DNA of 64,000 nucleotides from JAJDTQ01 sp963422385 (GCA_963422385.1 OY729432.1:3658001-3722000); one strand, 5' to 3'; shown: positions 25,666-34,670, numbered from the stretch's first letter. Made by a program: numbers and translations. Notes: generated by a model not told the origin, from the letters alone.

Positions 25666-26613
25666 CTACTCCATGACCGCCCGAAGGTCCTTGACGTAGT
25701 CCTCGAACGCGGCATCCATGGTGTACTCGGGCTCCCAACCCAGGTGTTCCTTTGCCCGCGATATGTCCAGGGGAACGCTGACGGACGTATCCGGCGCCTT
25801 GCCGGGCATGATCTCCACCTCCAGCCTGGGAAACTGCCGCTCGGCTGCGGCCACCAGTCCGTCGAAGGTCGTCACCTGCCCGACGCCGATATTGAACACG
25901 TTCTTCCCGGGCATCGGCACCGTGGTCGCCAGATCGACGGCGCGCCCCATGTCCTTGGCGTAGACGTACTCGAAGTCCATGGTCTGGGCTTGGGGAATCC
26001 TGGCCACCTCGCCGCGGATTCCCGCCTCCAGCAGCATCTGCACCTTCTCACCGCCGCCGGACCCGCCCCAGAAATGCCCGAGCCCGTAGGCGTTGGCCAA
26101 CCGCAGCACCAGCAACTCGAAGCCGTAGAGCCGCTGGTACGCCTCCGCCATCAATTCCTTGGTGGCCTTGGAGTTGCCGTATCCGGACCCCGGCCCCCGG
26201 GGCGTGTCCTCGTTGATGGGCTGATCCGTGAACCGCCGCCGGTCATAGGCGCCGAACGTGCTGATCAGGACGAAACGCTTCACTCCGGTCAGCCGCGCGG
26301 CCTCCAGGACGTTGATGGTGCCCATGACGTTGATCTGCAGGCCGTTGTGCAGCGACTCCACCACCCGGGGCCCTATGAGCCCCGCGGTATGCACCACGGT
26401 CTCCGGACGGTGGCGTTGCATCGCCTCCGTCAGCGCCGGCAGGTCCCGGATGTCCTTCTGCACCACCGCCACGTCCGCCGTCCCCAGCTTTCGGTGCAGG
26501 TACTCGGTGCGCGGCATGAAATCATAGAAGACCAGCTTCTCGCCGCGCTTCAAGGCATGCTGCGCGAACGACGTGCCCACGAGACCCACTCCGGTCACAA
26601 GTGTTGTTGCCAT
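25666..26613 (-). CDS. NAD-dependent epimerase/dehydratase (extended SDR)
   Basis: This 315-residue protein has the nucleotide-binding glycine motif TGVGLVG at residues 7-13 and the catalytic YGNSK (YxxxK), with the upstream Ser/Thr in LISTFGAYD. These are the features of an extended SDR of the UDP-sugar epimerase/dehydratase type. The substrate need not be a nucleotide sugar; many such orphans act on other alcohols. It is the first gene of a two-gene unit with the esterase. Confidence 0.88.
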   Translation of the reverse strand: MATTLVTGVGLVGTSFAQHALKRGEKLVFYDFMPRTEYLHRKLGTADVAVVQKDIRDLPALTEAMQRHRPETVVHTAGLIGPRVVESLHNGLQINVMGTINVLEAARLTGVKRFVLISTFGAYDRRRFTDQPINEDTPRGPGSGYGNSKATKELMAEAYQRLYGFELLVLRLANAYGLGHFWGGSGGGEKVQMLLEAGIRGEVARIPQAQTMDFEYVYAKDMGRAVDLATTVPMPGKNVFNIGVGQVTTFDGLVAAAERQFPRLEVEIMPGKAPDTSVSVPLDISRAKEHLGWEPEYTMDAAFEDYVKDLRAVME

Positions 26614-26754
26614 GATCGCGTGACTCCCTTGGATGAATTGCCGGACCAGCGGCTGCCCCCCCGGCAGCCATTTCCCCTGCGTCCGTAATCAGGAAACATC
26701 CATAGCCGACTTGGGTTTCATCGGCAACCGCGCCCCGGCGCCCCCTGCCATGGG

Positions 26755-26784
26755 TTGACTCGCTGAAACCCTACACTGTATTGT
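26755..26784 (+). promoter_or_regulatory. Candidate promoter for the TPR gene
   Basis: TTGACT at 26755-26760, then TATTGT at 26779-26784 after 18 bp. The predicted start site falls at or next to the GTG at 26791, so the transcript may be leaderless. Confidence 0.35.
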
Positions 26785-26790
26785 CGAACG

Positions 26791-27342
26791 GTGCGGATCA
26801 CCGGAGCGATATTCATCACGTTTCTGTTGATTTCACCGACAACGCTCATGGCCGATCAGACAGACCAACGGCTGGCCGACCTGTTCAGCCGGCTACAGAC
26901 CACCGACGACGCCAACGATGCAGCCGCGGCGACGAATCTGATATGGACCATCTGGCATCAATCCGGCGACGACCGCATCAACCAACTCATGCACCAAGGC
27001 ATTGCGCAGATGTCCACCCGTCAATACGCGGACGCCGTGGCCACCTTCAGCAAGATCATCGAGATCAATGCGCGGTTCGCCGAAGCCTGGAACAAACGGG
27101 CCACGGTCTACTATCTGATGGAAGAATACCGTGCATCGGTGAAGGACATCGACCGCACCCTCGAGCTGGAGCCGCGGCACTTCGGCGCCCTTTCCGGACT
27201 GGGCCTCATCATGACGGCGTTGGGGAACGACGAGGCCTCCATTGCAGCGTTCGAGGCGACCCTGGCCGTCAACCCCTTCGCCGTCGGTGCGCAACAGAAC
27301 CTCGAGGCACTGTACGCGCAACAAAAGAGACGCACGCTGTAG
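26791..27342 (+). CDS. Exported tetratricopeptide-repeat protein
   Basis: This 183-residue protein starts at a GTG and begins with a signal peptide (residues 1-21, ending TLMADQ). Three consecutive TPR units cover about residues 66-175, with typical A..YADAVATFSKIIEIN and AEAWNKRATVYYLMEEYRAS (in part) patterns. TPRs mediate protein contacts; partner and pathway are unknown. No Shine-Dalgarno sequence is visible before the GTG, consistent with a leaderless mRNA. It is convergent with the LLM oxidoreductase. Confidence 0.82.
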   Translation: MRITGAIFITFLLISPTTLMADQTDQRLADLFSRLQTTDDANDAAAATNLIWTIWHQSGDDRINQLMHQGIAQMSTRQYADAVATFSKIIEINARFAEAWNKRATVYYLMEEYRASVKDIDRTLELEPRHFGALSGLGLIMTALGNDEASIAAFEATLAVNPFAVGAQQNLEALYAQQKRRTL

Positions 27343-27351
27343 CGTCCCGTC

Positions 27352-28431
27352 CTACCCCTTCAGCCGCGGCACCACGCTGTCCGCGAGCATGTTGATGGCC
27401 TCTTCGTAGTCCGGGCCGAGCTTGGCGAAGGCGATCTCGTCGTACCCCATGGCCTGGGCCTGTTCGGCAAGGTCCACGATCTGATCCGCCACCTCCGCGG
27501 GACGCCCGGCGACGTAGTAGTTCAGGACCATCTCTTCGGTCACCAGCCCGGCGGCTTCCTCGATGGCGGCGCCCCGTGCGAACGCATCCTTGAGCTCCAG
27601 CACCTTTTCCCGCTTCACCCCCAGCCGGTCGTATTCCTCCGGGGTGAACTTCAATGCTTCCCATTGCAGGATCGAATGGGACACCTGGCGCTTGGGGAAC
27701 TCGATGGCGGCGTCACGGTCCCGCGAGACCGACACGTTGAGCTCGACCATCTTGCGCAGGGTCTTTTTCGGGTCCGCGCTCCGGGCGCCGGCCTCGGCGA
27801 CCTCGTGCATCTCCCGCAGGCGGCCCGCCCGCAGCATGGGGATGAACGTCCCGGAGCTGATGAGCCCGTCCATGACCGCGCCGCCCATGTGCAGCGACTG
27901 CGGACCGTTGCCCCCGGAATAGATCACCACGGGGGATTCAGGCTTGAAGGCCAACTCGAAGCTGCCGGCGGGATTCAGATGGTAGTATTCGCAGAGCACC
28001 GGGAAGTCCCCATAGGCAACGCGCCTGCCGGCAAGCGCTCGGGATACGAATACGGCCAGCTCCCGCACCAGCGAGATGGGTCTGTGCACCGCCACGTGCT
28101 GCGGCGTCTGCGCCAGATCGCCACGAGCCAGCCCGAAACCGATCTCCCTCCCTTCGGTCAGCTCGGACAAGGTCGCCAGCGAATCCACCACCTCGATGGG
28201 ATGGTGAAGATAAGGGACCAGGATCGCGGTACCGATGCCGATGGGAACGCGGGCCGCGATGGCGGAAAGCACCACCACCTGACTTCGATACCGCGCATTG
28301 TCGTTGACCCAGATGCGCTCGAACCCGCGCCGGTGAGCCAACCCGGCCAGCTCCACGAGCTGGTTCGCCGTGTAACGGTTCGCCAAGTGGATAACGAACT
28401 GGAGCCCAAGCTTACCCTTGAATGCCGCCAT
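27352..28431 (-). CDS. LLM-class (F420/FMN) flavin-dependent oxidoreductase 1
   Basis: This 359-residue TIM-barrel protein belongs to the bacterial luciferase-like superfamily. It shows the start LGLQFVIHLANRYTANQLVELA (in part), the RIWVND segment, IGIGTAILVPYLHHP and FGLARGD. These enzymes use FMNH2 or F420 to oxidise or reduce small organics. I use the ATG at 28431, preceded by GAGGGAGGG, not the GTG/ATG at 28467. It is monocistronic between the TPR gene and uppP. Confidence 0.87.
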   Translation of the reverse strand: MAAFKGKLGLQFVIHLANRYTANQLVELAGLAHRRGFERIWVNDNARYRSQVVVLSAIAARVPIGIGTAILVPYLHHPIEVVDSLATLSELTEGREIGFGLARGDLAQTPQHVAVHRPISLVRELAVFVSRALAGRRVAYGDFPVLCEYYHLNPAGSFELAFKPESPVVIYSGGNGPQSLHMGGAVMDGLISSGTFIPMLRAGRLREMHEVAEAGARSADPKKTLRKMVELNVSVSRDRDAAIEFPKRQVSHSILQWEALKFTPEEYDRLGVKREKVLELKDAFARGAAIEEAAGLVTEEMVLNYYVAGRPAEVADQIVDLAEQAQAMGYDEIAFAKLGPDYEEAINMLADSVVPRLKG

Positions 28432-28629
28432 GACCCTCCCTCGTAGCCTGTGTTCAAACCCGTCCATTGTTGTGCTTCTTCACGACGAACGTCAACCAGG
28501 CGTCCCGTCCGAAGCTCGCGTTGCAGGAAGAAAGGCGGCCTGAGACGTAGGGGGGAGGGGTCCGTCCCGCCGAGTGGAGGGTTGTTGGCAGCAATTTCGT
28601 CGCTATCACCCGGAATTTTCATTTGTGTT

Positions 28630-28663
28630 AGATTCGCTTGAAGGTCAGATTCGCTTGAAGGTC
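28630..28663. repeat. 17-bp perfect tandem duplication upstream of uppP
   Basis: The unit AGATTCGCTTGAAGGTC occurs twice in direct succession, ending 18 bp before the uppP start codon, so it lies in the promoter or 5' leader. Confidence 0.7.
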
Positions 28664-28681
28664 GAATGAAAGTGAGGAATC

Positions 28682-29491
28682 GTGACCCCTACCCTGACTC
28701 TCGCGGCTCTCGGAATCCTGCAAGGCCTGACGGAGTTTCTCCCGGTCAGCAGCTCCGGCCACCTGGTGATCCTTCAGGCCTGGCTTCCCGGGTTCCGGGA
28801 GCCGGGCGTGCTGTTCCATGCCACCGTGCACACGGCGACCCTCGGCGCCGTGCTCCTGTACTTCCGCCGGGATGTCGCCGCCCTCGCCCGTGCCGCGCTC
28901 CGGCCTTCACGGGCGGACCCCGCCACGCTCCGCCTCCTCTGGCTCGTCGCCGCAGGCACCCTTCCAACGGCCCTGATCGGTCTCTTCCTCGCAGAGGCGC
29001 TGGAACGCCTCTTCTCCAGTGTTCCCACCGCGGCGAGCATGCTGCTGGTGACCGGAGCGCTGCTCTTCGCCACCGACCGCGCCAGGGAGCGAACCGGCGG
29101 CATCGAAAGCATGGGCGTGACTCAGGCCCTGCTCATCGGCATCGTCCAGGGCGCGGCCATCGTCCCCGGCATATCACGGTCGGGGGCCACCGTGGCCGCC
29201 GGCGTCTTCTCCGGGCTCGATCGCGGGCTCGCATTGCGCTACTCGTTCCTGCTCTCGATCCCCGCCATCCTCGGTGCTTTCGTGCTGCAGTTGGCGACTC
29301 ACGGTCTCGACGGCGCGCTGACGGTGAACAAGCCTGGCTACGGGTTGGCGTTCCTCGCTGCTTTTACGGTGGGGTACTCCAGTATCGACGTGCTGTTGAA
29401 GGTGCTGATCCTGCGGAAGCTCACGTGGTTTGCCTGCTATTGCTGGGGGTTGGGACTTTCCCTGCTGACGGTCACCGGCCTTTCGGGGTAG
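28682..29491 (+). CDS. uppP: Undecaprenyl-diphosphatase
   Basis: This 269-residue polytopic membrane enzyme (BacA/UppP) recycles undecaprenyl diphosphate for peptidoglycan and surface glycan synthesis. It also confers intrinsic bacitracin resistance in many bacteria. The family motifs are intact: GLTEFLPVSSSGHL (residues 15-28) and PGISRSGAT near 162-170. The start is GTG at 28682 with a GTGAGGA site. A 17-bp tandem repeat sits in its leader. Confidence 0.96.
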   Translation: MTPTLTLAALGILQGLTEFLPVSSSGHLVILQAWLPGFREPGVLFHATVHTATLGAVLLYFRRDVAALARAALRPSRADPATLRLLWLVAAGTLPTALIGLFLAEALERLFSSVPTAASMLLVTGALLFATDRARERTGGIESMGVTQALLIGIVQGAAIVPGISRSGATVAAGVFSGLDRGLALRYSFLLSIPAILGAFVLQLATHGLDGALTVNKPGYGLAFLAAFTVGYSSIDVLLKVLILRKLTWFACYCWGLGLSLLTVTGLSG

Positions 29492-29502
29492 GCCGCGCGG
29501 GC

Positions 29503-29523
29503 GGGCGGGCTTGAAACCCGCCC
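29503..29523. repeat. Palindromic repeat GGGCGGG...CCCGCCC followed by CCTACA
   Basis: Seven-bp arms at 29503-29509 and 29517-29523 match the sequence at 33422-33440, including the trailing CTACA. It lies downstream of uppP and could act as a transcription terminator or REP-like element. Confidence 0.6.
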
Positions 29524-29580
29524 CTACAAGCCTCGCGCCCGGCCGGCAACGGTCCGAGTATCCTGCCATTGATACGCGGG

Positions 29581-30453
29581 TTAGAGGCTCCCGGCCTGCT
29601 CCACGAAGGGCTCGAGCCGCCGAACCGCGGCGACGCCGTTTCCGGCGACCGCCTCCATTACCCGCAGGATGATGCGCCGCATTCCGGCGGCGCGATACCG
29701 CCCCATGTCGTCCAGTGTGGGGAAGCCGCCGTCGGGGGTCAGGACCACCGAAAACTCGATCTCATCGGGATCCCGTCCGCGTTCGCGCGCGGCGCGACGC
29801 ACGCTGGCCACGGCATCGGCGGCCCCGTCCACAGGCAGATCGCCCGGACACCAGCCGTCGGCGTAGCGGGCCACCCGCGCCGGCGCGTAGCGGGGATCGT
29901 GAACTCCGAGGTAAACGGGGGGATGGGGCTTCTGTACGGGCTTGGGAAAGACCCTGACGGGCGGAAAACGGACGAATTCTCCGTCATAGGCGGCTTCATC
30001 CCGGCTCCACAACACCTTCAATGCCTCGACCCCCTCGCGCAGCATCCGCCATCGGCGTTTGAACGGAACGCCGAAGATCTCCGCTTCTTCCGGGAACCAG
30101 CCGGCGCCGACGCCCATGATCAACCGCCCGTCGCTGTGGAGGTCCAGGGTGGCGGCCGCCTTGGCCGTGGCGATGACGTCACGCTGCGGCAGGATACAGA
30201 TGCCGGTGGCCACGCGCAGGCGCTCCGTGGCCTGGGCCGCCATGGCCGCCCCGATGAAAGGATCCGGCAGATGCGCGAACGACTCGGGGACCGTGCCGTC
30301 CGGCGTGCGCTTGTAACGGTGCTGATAACGCACCGGGATGAGCATGTGCTCCGGAAACCACAGGGACTCGAAGCCCAGACGTTCCGCCTCCCTGGCGATG
30401 TCGCCGACGGGACCCGACTGCTCCGTTGAAAACAGGGAAAGACCCAACTCCAT
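29581..30453 (-). CDS. LLM-class flavin-dependent oxidoreductase 2 (F420-type)
   Basis: This 290-residue protein has LLM/F420-dependent oxidoreductase features: MELGLSLF at the N-terminus, FESLWFPEHMLIPVRY, the GICILPQRDV segment and LIMGVGAGWFPEE. The pattern is typical of TIGR03619-like F420 enzymes. The ATG at 30453 matches the family N-terminus; the frame is open to 30840 but the extra sequence is not conserved-looking. It is divergent from the hydrolase at 30601. Confidence 0.87.
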   Translation of the reverse strand: MELGLSLFSTEQSGPVGDIAREAERLGFESLWFPEHMLIPVRYQHRYKRTPDGTVPESFAHLPDPFIGAAMAAQATERLRVATGICILPQRDVIATAKAAATLDLHSDGRLIMGVGAGWFPEEAEIFGVPFKRRWRMLREGVEALKVLWSRDEAAYDGEFVRFPPVRVFPKPVQKPHPPVYLGVHDPRYAPARVARYADGWCPGDLPVDGAADAVASVRRAARERGRDPDEIEFSVVLTPDGGFPTLDDMGRYRAAGMRRIILRVMEAVAGNGVAAVRRLEPFVEQAGSL

Positions 30454-30600
30454 GATGCACCCCGCCTCTACTTTCGGTTCGGCGCGTTGTCTTCCGTTGC
30501 CGTACCCGCTATATGGCAGCCTGCAAGAAAAGACCAGCCGATCAGCATCCGTATTCGTGGAACAGGACACCGGAACCCCAATCCGATGAAGGAGACTATC

Positions 30601-31782
30601 ATGCCCGAACCGGCGGCCGGAACCCAGAGGTTCACACACGCCCTCGACCGGGACGAAACACTTGTCCGAATGGCTTGGGAGGACTGGCTCGCCATGCCGC
30701 CGCCCTATGACGACGGCGCGTTCGCCGTTACGGAGGTGGTGGAGCGCTATCAGCGCAACGGTTACGAGTGGGATATGCACGGTTCCCTCTACACCCCGGC
30801 GAAGGAGCGCGATGAGCAGCCGGCCTTCGTCGTTTTCCACGGCGGCGGCGCAAACGAGAAGGTGATGGACGTCACCCCGGACGGCCGCCCGGGCCTGGCC
30901 CTAAGATTGGCCGCGCAGGGCTTCAGGGTCCTTGCCCTGAGCTACCCGGGCCTGTGGCCGCCGGGCGGAGAATGGGACAAGCCCATCGCGGAGCGAGAGC
31001 CCGTCTACCTCCTGGATGCGCAAACGGGTGAAGAGGAGATGCAGGACCGGCTGCTCAAATGCACCTTCAACGTCATCCTTCAGGGCGCCGGACAACTCAC
31101 CGACCGGCTCTTGCGGGGGCGGCGCCTCATCAGCTTCGGCCATTCCACCGGCGGCCCCATGGCGGCCCATCTGACGCGGTTCATCCGGGAGGCAGAGGTC
31201 ATCGGCGTCGTCGGCTGGGGCAGCGGAGGTCCGGACGGGTGGCGCAGGGAATGGCGGGAGACCACGGGGGTGGAGTCGCCCAAGCCTTACGGGCTCACGC
31301 AGATCTCCCGGCGCACGGTCGACGCGTACCGGAAGTCGCACTACGAGGACCTGCCGGAGCTGACGCCCTGGGGCCGAATGGAGGATTTCTTTCGGCTCAC
31401 CGGGAAGACCCGGCCCCAGATCAAGATCGGGCTGCGGGACAACCAGCACAACGTCTTCCCCGAGCGGCTGGAAGAATACGTCCGGGTGACCGGGCTGCCG
31501 CGGGAGGAGTACTTCGACCACCTGCAGGACCCGCCTTCGGAATGGCTCGCCAACCTCAAGGTCCTGCTCATGGTCGGCGAGAACGACCACGGTCACTGGA
31601 TCGGCGGCGAGAGCCTGGGCGACAAGCGGGAGATGTTCATGGCCGGGAAATACCTCAAGGCCGGGGCCGACGTGCACGTCGGGTTGGTGCCGAAGTATAC
31701 CCACATGGGCCACTGGGCGCTGCACAACGAAAAGATCGCCTACGCTTGGCTCTGGGCCTTGAAGACCGGCTACTTCAACTAA
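30601..31782 (+). CDS. Large alpha/beta-hydrolase fold protein
   Basis: This 393-residue protein has an oxyanion segment HGGGAN, a nucleophile elbow GHSTGG and a late MGHW that may supply the His. No signal peptide is seen. It is larger than typical esterases because of a C-terminal cap-like region. AAGGAG precedes the ATG at 30601, so the in-frame ATG at 30586 is unlikely. It is followed 45 bp later by a second hydrolase on the same strand. The substrate is unknown. Confidence 0.82.
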   Translation: MPEPAAGTQRFTHALDRDETLVRMAWEDWLAMPPPYDDGAFAVTEVVERYQRNGYEWDMHGSLYTPAKERDEQPAFVVFHGGGANEKVMDVTPDGRPGLALRLAAQGFRVLALSYPGLWPPGGEWDKPIAEREPVYLLDAQTGEEEMQDRLLKCTFNVILQGAGQLTDRLLRGRRLISFGHSTGGPMAAHLTRFIREAEVIGVVGWGSGGPDGWRREWRETTGVESPKPYGLTQISRRTVDAYRKSHYEDLPELTPWGRMEDFFRLTGKTRPQIKIGLRDNQHNVFPERLEEYVRVTGLPREEYFDHLQDPPSEWLANLKVLLMVGENDHGHWIGGESLGDKREMFMAGKYLKAGADVHVGLVPKYTHMGHWALHNEKIAYAWLWALKTGYFN

Positions 31783-31827
31783 CGGCCCAGGCCCGGACGG
31801 TTTGTCAGCACCCCCTTTGGAGGTTCC

Positions 31828-32655
31828 ATGCCTTTGCTCAACGTCGACGATACCGAACTGTACTACGAGGTTCACGGCCAGGGATCGCCCTTTCTCTTTC
31901 TCAGCGAGACCCACTGCGACGGGGAAGTCTGGAAGATCCACCAGGTGCCGGAGTTCTCCCGGGACCACCGGGTCATCATCATGGACTACCGAGGCACCGG
32001 CCGGTCCGGAAAGCCGTCCATCCCCTTGACCACGCGGATGTTCGCCGAGGACGCGCTGGCCTTGCTGGATCATCTGGAGGTTCCCGAGGCGGTGGTCTGC
32101 GGCCACTCCATGGGAGGCCGGGTGGCCCAGATCATGGCGCTGGACCATCCGTCGCGACTCAAGGCCCTGATCCTGGCGTCCACCGGCGCCTCGTTTCCCG
32201 ACACCCCGGGCATTCCCCTGAAGATCGCCACGGAAATGGTGGAATGGGGGTACGACAAATACGTCCGCGACCATTCCGTCCTGGTGGGCTTCACCGATGA
32301 GTTCGCCGCGCGGCATCCGGACCGGGTCGAAAACTACCTGCGCGTCCGCATGGCCAACATGGGGCCGGTGGAGTTCTACTTCCGCCATCTGCTGGCTCGG
32401 CAGGGGCACGACACCAGCGGCCGTCTCGGCGAGATCCGCACCCCTACCCTGATCCTCGTCGGGGAGGACGATCGAAACGTCACCAGCGACATGTCCCATC
32501 GCACTTCCGCGGAAATTCTCGAGAAAGGCATACCGGGCACCGAACTGGTCGTGCTGCCGGGAGAACGGCACAGCTATTTCTTCGCCCGTCCCGAGGCCGC
32601 CCACACAGCCATACGGGACTTCCTGGCGCGCATCCAACAAAGGTTCACCCGCTGA
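31828..32655 (+). CDS. Alpha/beta hydrolase (esterase/lactonase-like)
   Basis: This 275-residue hydrolase shows the canonical motifs of the 3-oxoadipate enol-lactonase/peroxidase-like group: DYRGTGRSGKP, nucleophile elbow GHSMGG, Asp in GEDDRNV and His in GERHSYF. TTTGGAGG precedes the ATG. With the preceding hydrolase it forms a likely two-gene operon. A role in lactone or ester cleavage of aromatic breakdown products fits the neighbourhood but is inference. Confidence 0.88.
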   Translation: MPLLNVDDTELYYEVHGQGSPFLFLSETHCDGEVWKIHQVPEFSRDHRVIIMDYRGTGRSGKPSIPLTTRMFAEDALALLDHLEVPEAVVCGHSMGGRVAQIMALDHPSRLKALILASTGASFPDTPGIPLKIATEMVEWGYDKYVRDHSVLVGFTDEFAARHPDRVENYLRVRMANMGPVEFYFRHLLARQGHDTSGRLGEIRTPTLILVGEDDRNVTSDMSHRTSAEILEKGIPGTELVVLPGERHSYFFARPEAAHTAIRDFLARIQQRFTR

Positions 32656-32899
32656 CAAAAGTTCACCAAGTGCGCGTAATCCTTCTATTCATGGTTTTTT
32701 CGGACACCAGGACCACTCACGATCGAATAACGGGCCAACCGCGCAATTTTAACGCCGTCAGGTCTTGACTCCGCCCCGTCGCCATTATTGAATGCTGTCT
32801 TTAACCCGGTCCCTGCAGGAGGGGGACCCGTGGGATCGGGGAAACTGGTAGGGGCCCGGGTCGGGGATCCGTCCTCGGCCCGGGGGCCACAAGGACGCC
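32656..32899. other. Intergenic leader region of the receiver-like gene
   Basis: This is a 244-bp gap. It contains a TTGACT near 32765 with no convincing -10, a small hairpin (GGTCCC at 32808-32813 with GGGACC at 32823-32828) and a very GC-rich stretch just before the gene. I recognise no known riboswitch. Confidence 0.4.
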
Positions 32900-33379
32900 A
32901 TGGCAGGAAGCGTACGACCCAGGATTCTGATAGCGGACAGTTACAGGAGCCAAATCGGCGAACTGTCAGCGTACTTGCAGGAACTCTCGCCCCCCATCCA
33001 GGTGTTCAGCGCCATGGAGGGTCGGCAGGCCCTGTCCGAGACCGCGGCACGGAACATGCACCTGTTTATCGTGAATGGCTTTCTCAAGGGACCGCTGAAC
33101 GGTTTCGAGCTCTGTCGGGCCATTCGAAGGCTGGAGGCACACCGGCACACCCCTATCATCCTGATGCTCTCGGGCCACCTCTTGCGAGACCATCACAGGG
33201 GCCTGGCCGCGGGCGCCGACCTGTTCCTGCACGCACCGGTGGAGAAACACGAGCTCTGGCGGATGGTGGTGTTGTTACTGAACGAAGCTTCGCACAGACG
33301 CAAGCGCGATAGGGCGGCCGCGGACGACACCGACGTGGAAGTCATCGAGTTCAAGCCGTCCGTGCGGATTCTGCACTGA
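32900..33379 (+). CDS. Degenerate response-regulator receiver protein
   Basis: This 159-residue protein has the CheY-like receiver pattern (ILIADSY, HLFIVNGFLKGPLNGFEL, IILMLSGH, GADLFLHAPV), but the phosphorylation pocket is broken. The acceptor Asp position is Asn (N59 in IVNG), only one of the two acidic residues remains (D13), and the conserved Lys of the KP motif is Ala (HAPV). No output domain follows, only a charged tail. It is therefore a likely phosphorylation-independent pseudo-receiver, with no histidine kinase nearby. Whether it functions as a protein-interaction switch is unknown. Confidence 0.82.
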   Translation: MAGSVRPRILIADSYRSQIGELSAYLQELSPPIQVFSAMEGRQALSETAARNMHLFIVNGFLKGPLNGFELCRAIRRLEAHRHTPIILMLSGHLLRDHHRGLAAGADLFLHAPVEKHELWRMVVLLLNEASHRRKRDRAAADDTDVEVIEFKPSVRILH

Positions 33380-33421
33380 GAAAATTCGCCTGTTCCGGGT
33401 CAGTGGCCCGGATACGGGCGG

Positions 33422-33440
33422 GGCGGGTTTGAAACCCGCC
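33422..33440. repeat. Perfect 19-bp palindrome GGCGGGTTT-G-AAACCCGCC
   Basis: This is the same family as 29503-29523, followed by TCTACA. It sits between two convergent genes, and the TAG stop of the aldo/keto reductase is in its flank (33442-33444). It could terminate transcription from both sides. Confidence 0.65.
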
Positions 33441-33441
33441 T

Positions 33442-34374
33442 CTACAACATCTCGTTGACCTCGGCCAACTCCGCGGGCGTCAGCTCCCATTCCTCCGCCC
33501 TTGCGTTGTCCCGGACGTGTGCCAGCCGGGTGGCGCCGGAGATGACCGAGCAGACCCGCGGCTGCGCCAGGAGCCAGCACTGGGCAAGCTCGTTCATCCC
33601 GCGTCCCCGTGCCTCGGCCCATGCCCTCAGACGCTCCACGACGTCGTAGTTGGCATCGGTCATGTATTGCTGCACATAGACGTGGCTCTCGCCGCGAGAG
33701 CCGGGCGGCGGTTTCTTCCCTTTGGCGTACTTTCCCGTCAGGAAGCCTCCAGCCAGTGGAAAATAGGGAACGAAGCCCACGCCGTGAGCCCGGCAATAGG
33801 GCAACACCTCGCGCTCCACGTCTCGCTCCAGCATATGGTAGTGGGATTGGAGCACGGCGAAGGCCGTCCAGCCGCGGAACTCCGCCAGGACGTTGGCGTG
33901 GGCCAGTTGCCACGAGGCGAAGCCCGACGCGCCGATGTACCGCACCTTCCCCTGCCGGATCAGGTCGTCCAGCGCCCGCAAGGTCTCCTCGATGGGTGTC
34001 GCATCGTCCCACCGGTGAATGTAGTAGACGTCGATATGATCGCTTTGGAGACGCCGGAGACTCCCCTCGACCGCGTTCATCAGATGGTAGCGCGAGGTAC
34101 CGCGGTCATTGGCGCCCTCGCCCGTGGGAAAAAAGAACTTGGTGGCCAGCACGAAACGGTCCCGACGGCCTTTCAGGGCGTTTCCGAGCGTTTCCTCGGA
34201 GCGGCCTCCCTGATAGCTGTTGGACGTGTCGATGAAGTTGATGCCAAGGTCCAGGGACGCATCGATGATGCCGGTCACCCGACCCTGCGGCAACCCCGGC
34301 GAGCCGAACCGATTGGTTCCCAGGCCGATGGCGGAAACGCGAACACCCGACGATCCTAGCTGGCGATACTGCAC
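33442..34374 (-). CDS. Aldo/keto reductase
   Basis: This 310-residue (beta/alpha)8 NADPH reductase has the AKR tetrad visible: Asp/Tyr in FIDTSNSYQGG, Lys in LATKFF, His in YYIHRWD. The C-terminal VISGATRLAHVRDNARA segment is the NADPH phosphate-binding loop. I choose the GTG at 34374 (GAGGGGG upstream), where homologues begin (VQYRQLGSSG). The frame is open to 34641, but the extra N-terminal part is translated from a dispersed intergenic repeat. Substrate unknown. Confidence 0.88.
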   Translation of the reverse strand: MQYRQLGSSGVRVSAIGLGTNRFGSPGLPQGRVTGIIDASLDLGINFIDTSNSYQGGRSEETLGNALKGRRDRFVLATKFFFPTGEGANDRGTSRYHLMNAVEGSLRRLQSDHIDVYYIHRWDDATPIEETLRALDDLIRQGKVRYIGASGFASWQLAHANVLAEFRGWTAFAVLQSHYHMLERDVEREVLPYCRAHGVGFVPYFPLAGGFLTGKYAKGKKPPPGSRGESHVYVQQYMTDANYDVVERLRAWAEARGRGMNELAQCWLLAQPRVCSVISGATRLAHVRDNARAEEWELTPAELAEVNEML

Positions 34375-34537
34375 CGAGAACCCCCTCGTTGAATTGGCCG
34401 CTTTCCCAGGAGAACCGCGGCTTGAACTTCGTTCACTCCCCCCCTCCAGGAAACAGGCGGGTGACGTGATGTTTAACAGATCGGTCCGGAAGAGGCGACC
34501 GGAGCCGGGCACGGATCCGACAATCCTGCGCCTCACC

Positions 34538-34563
34538 GTCATTCCTGCGAAAGCGGGAATCCA
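34538..34563. repeat. dRS3-like ATTCC-N10-GGAAT dispersed repeat
   Basis: The sequence around GTCATTCCTGCGAAAGCGGG and the following AATCC matches a palindromic repeat common in proteobacterial intergenic regions (dRS3-like). It lies upstream of the aldo/keto reductase and before the SDR gene. Confidence 0.6.
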
Positions 34564-34670
34564 AGGGGCGGTGGAGCGGCGTAACGACCACGAAGGCCGC
34601 GGCAGGTTTGACCGGCTCCCGGCCGAGGTGCTACCTTCCACGCCTCAACGACGTGAAACCGGAGGTGATC

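Noticed and set aside
32788..33312. 174-codon frame overlapping the receiver gene
   Set aside because: It reads the same DNA in another frame with Gly/Arg/Pro-rich sequence and no domain; the receiver motifs support the frame at 32900.
34375..34641. N-terminal extension of the aldo/keto reductase (WIPAFAGMT segment)
   Set aside because: This peptide is the usual translation of a dispersed intergenic palindrome, and a GTG with a ribosome site lies at the conserved N-terminus.
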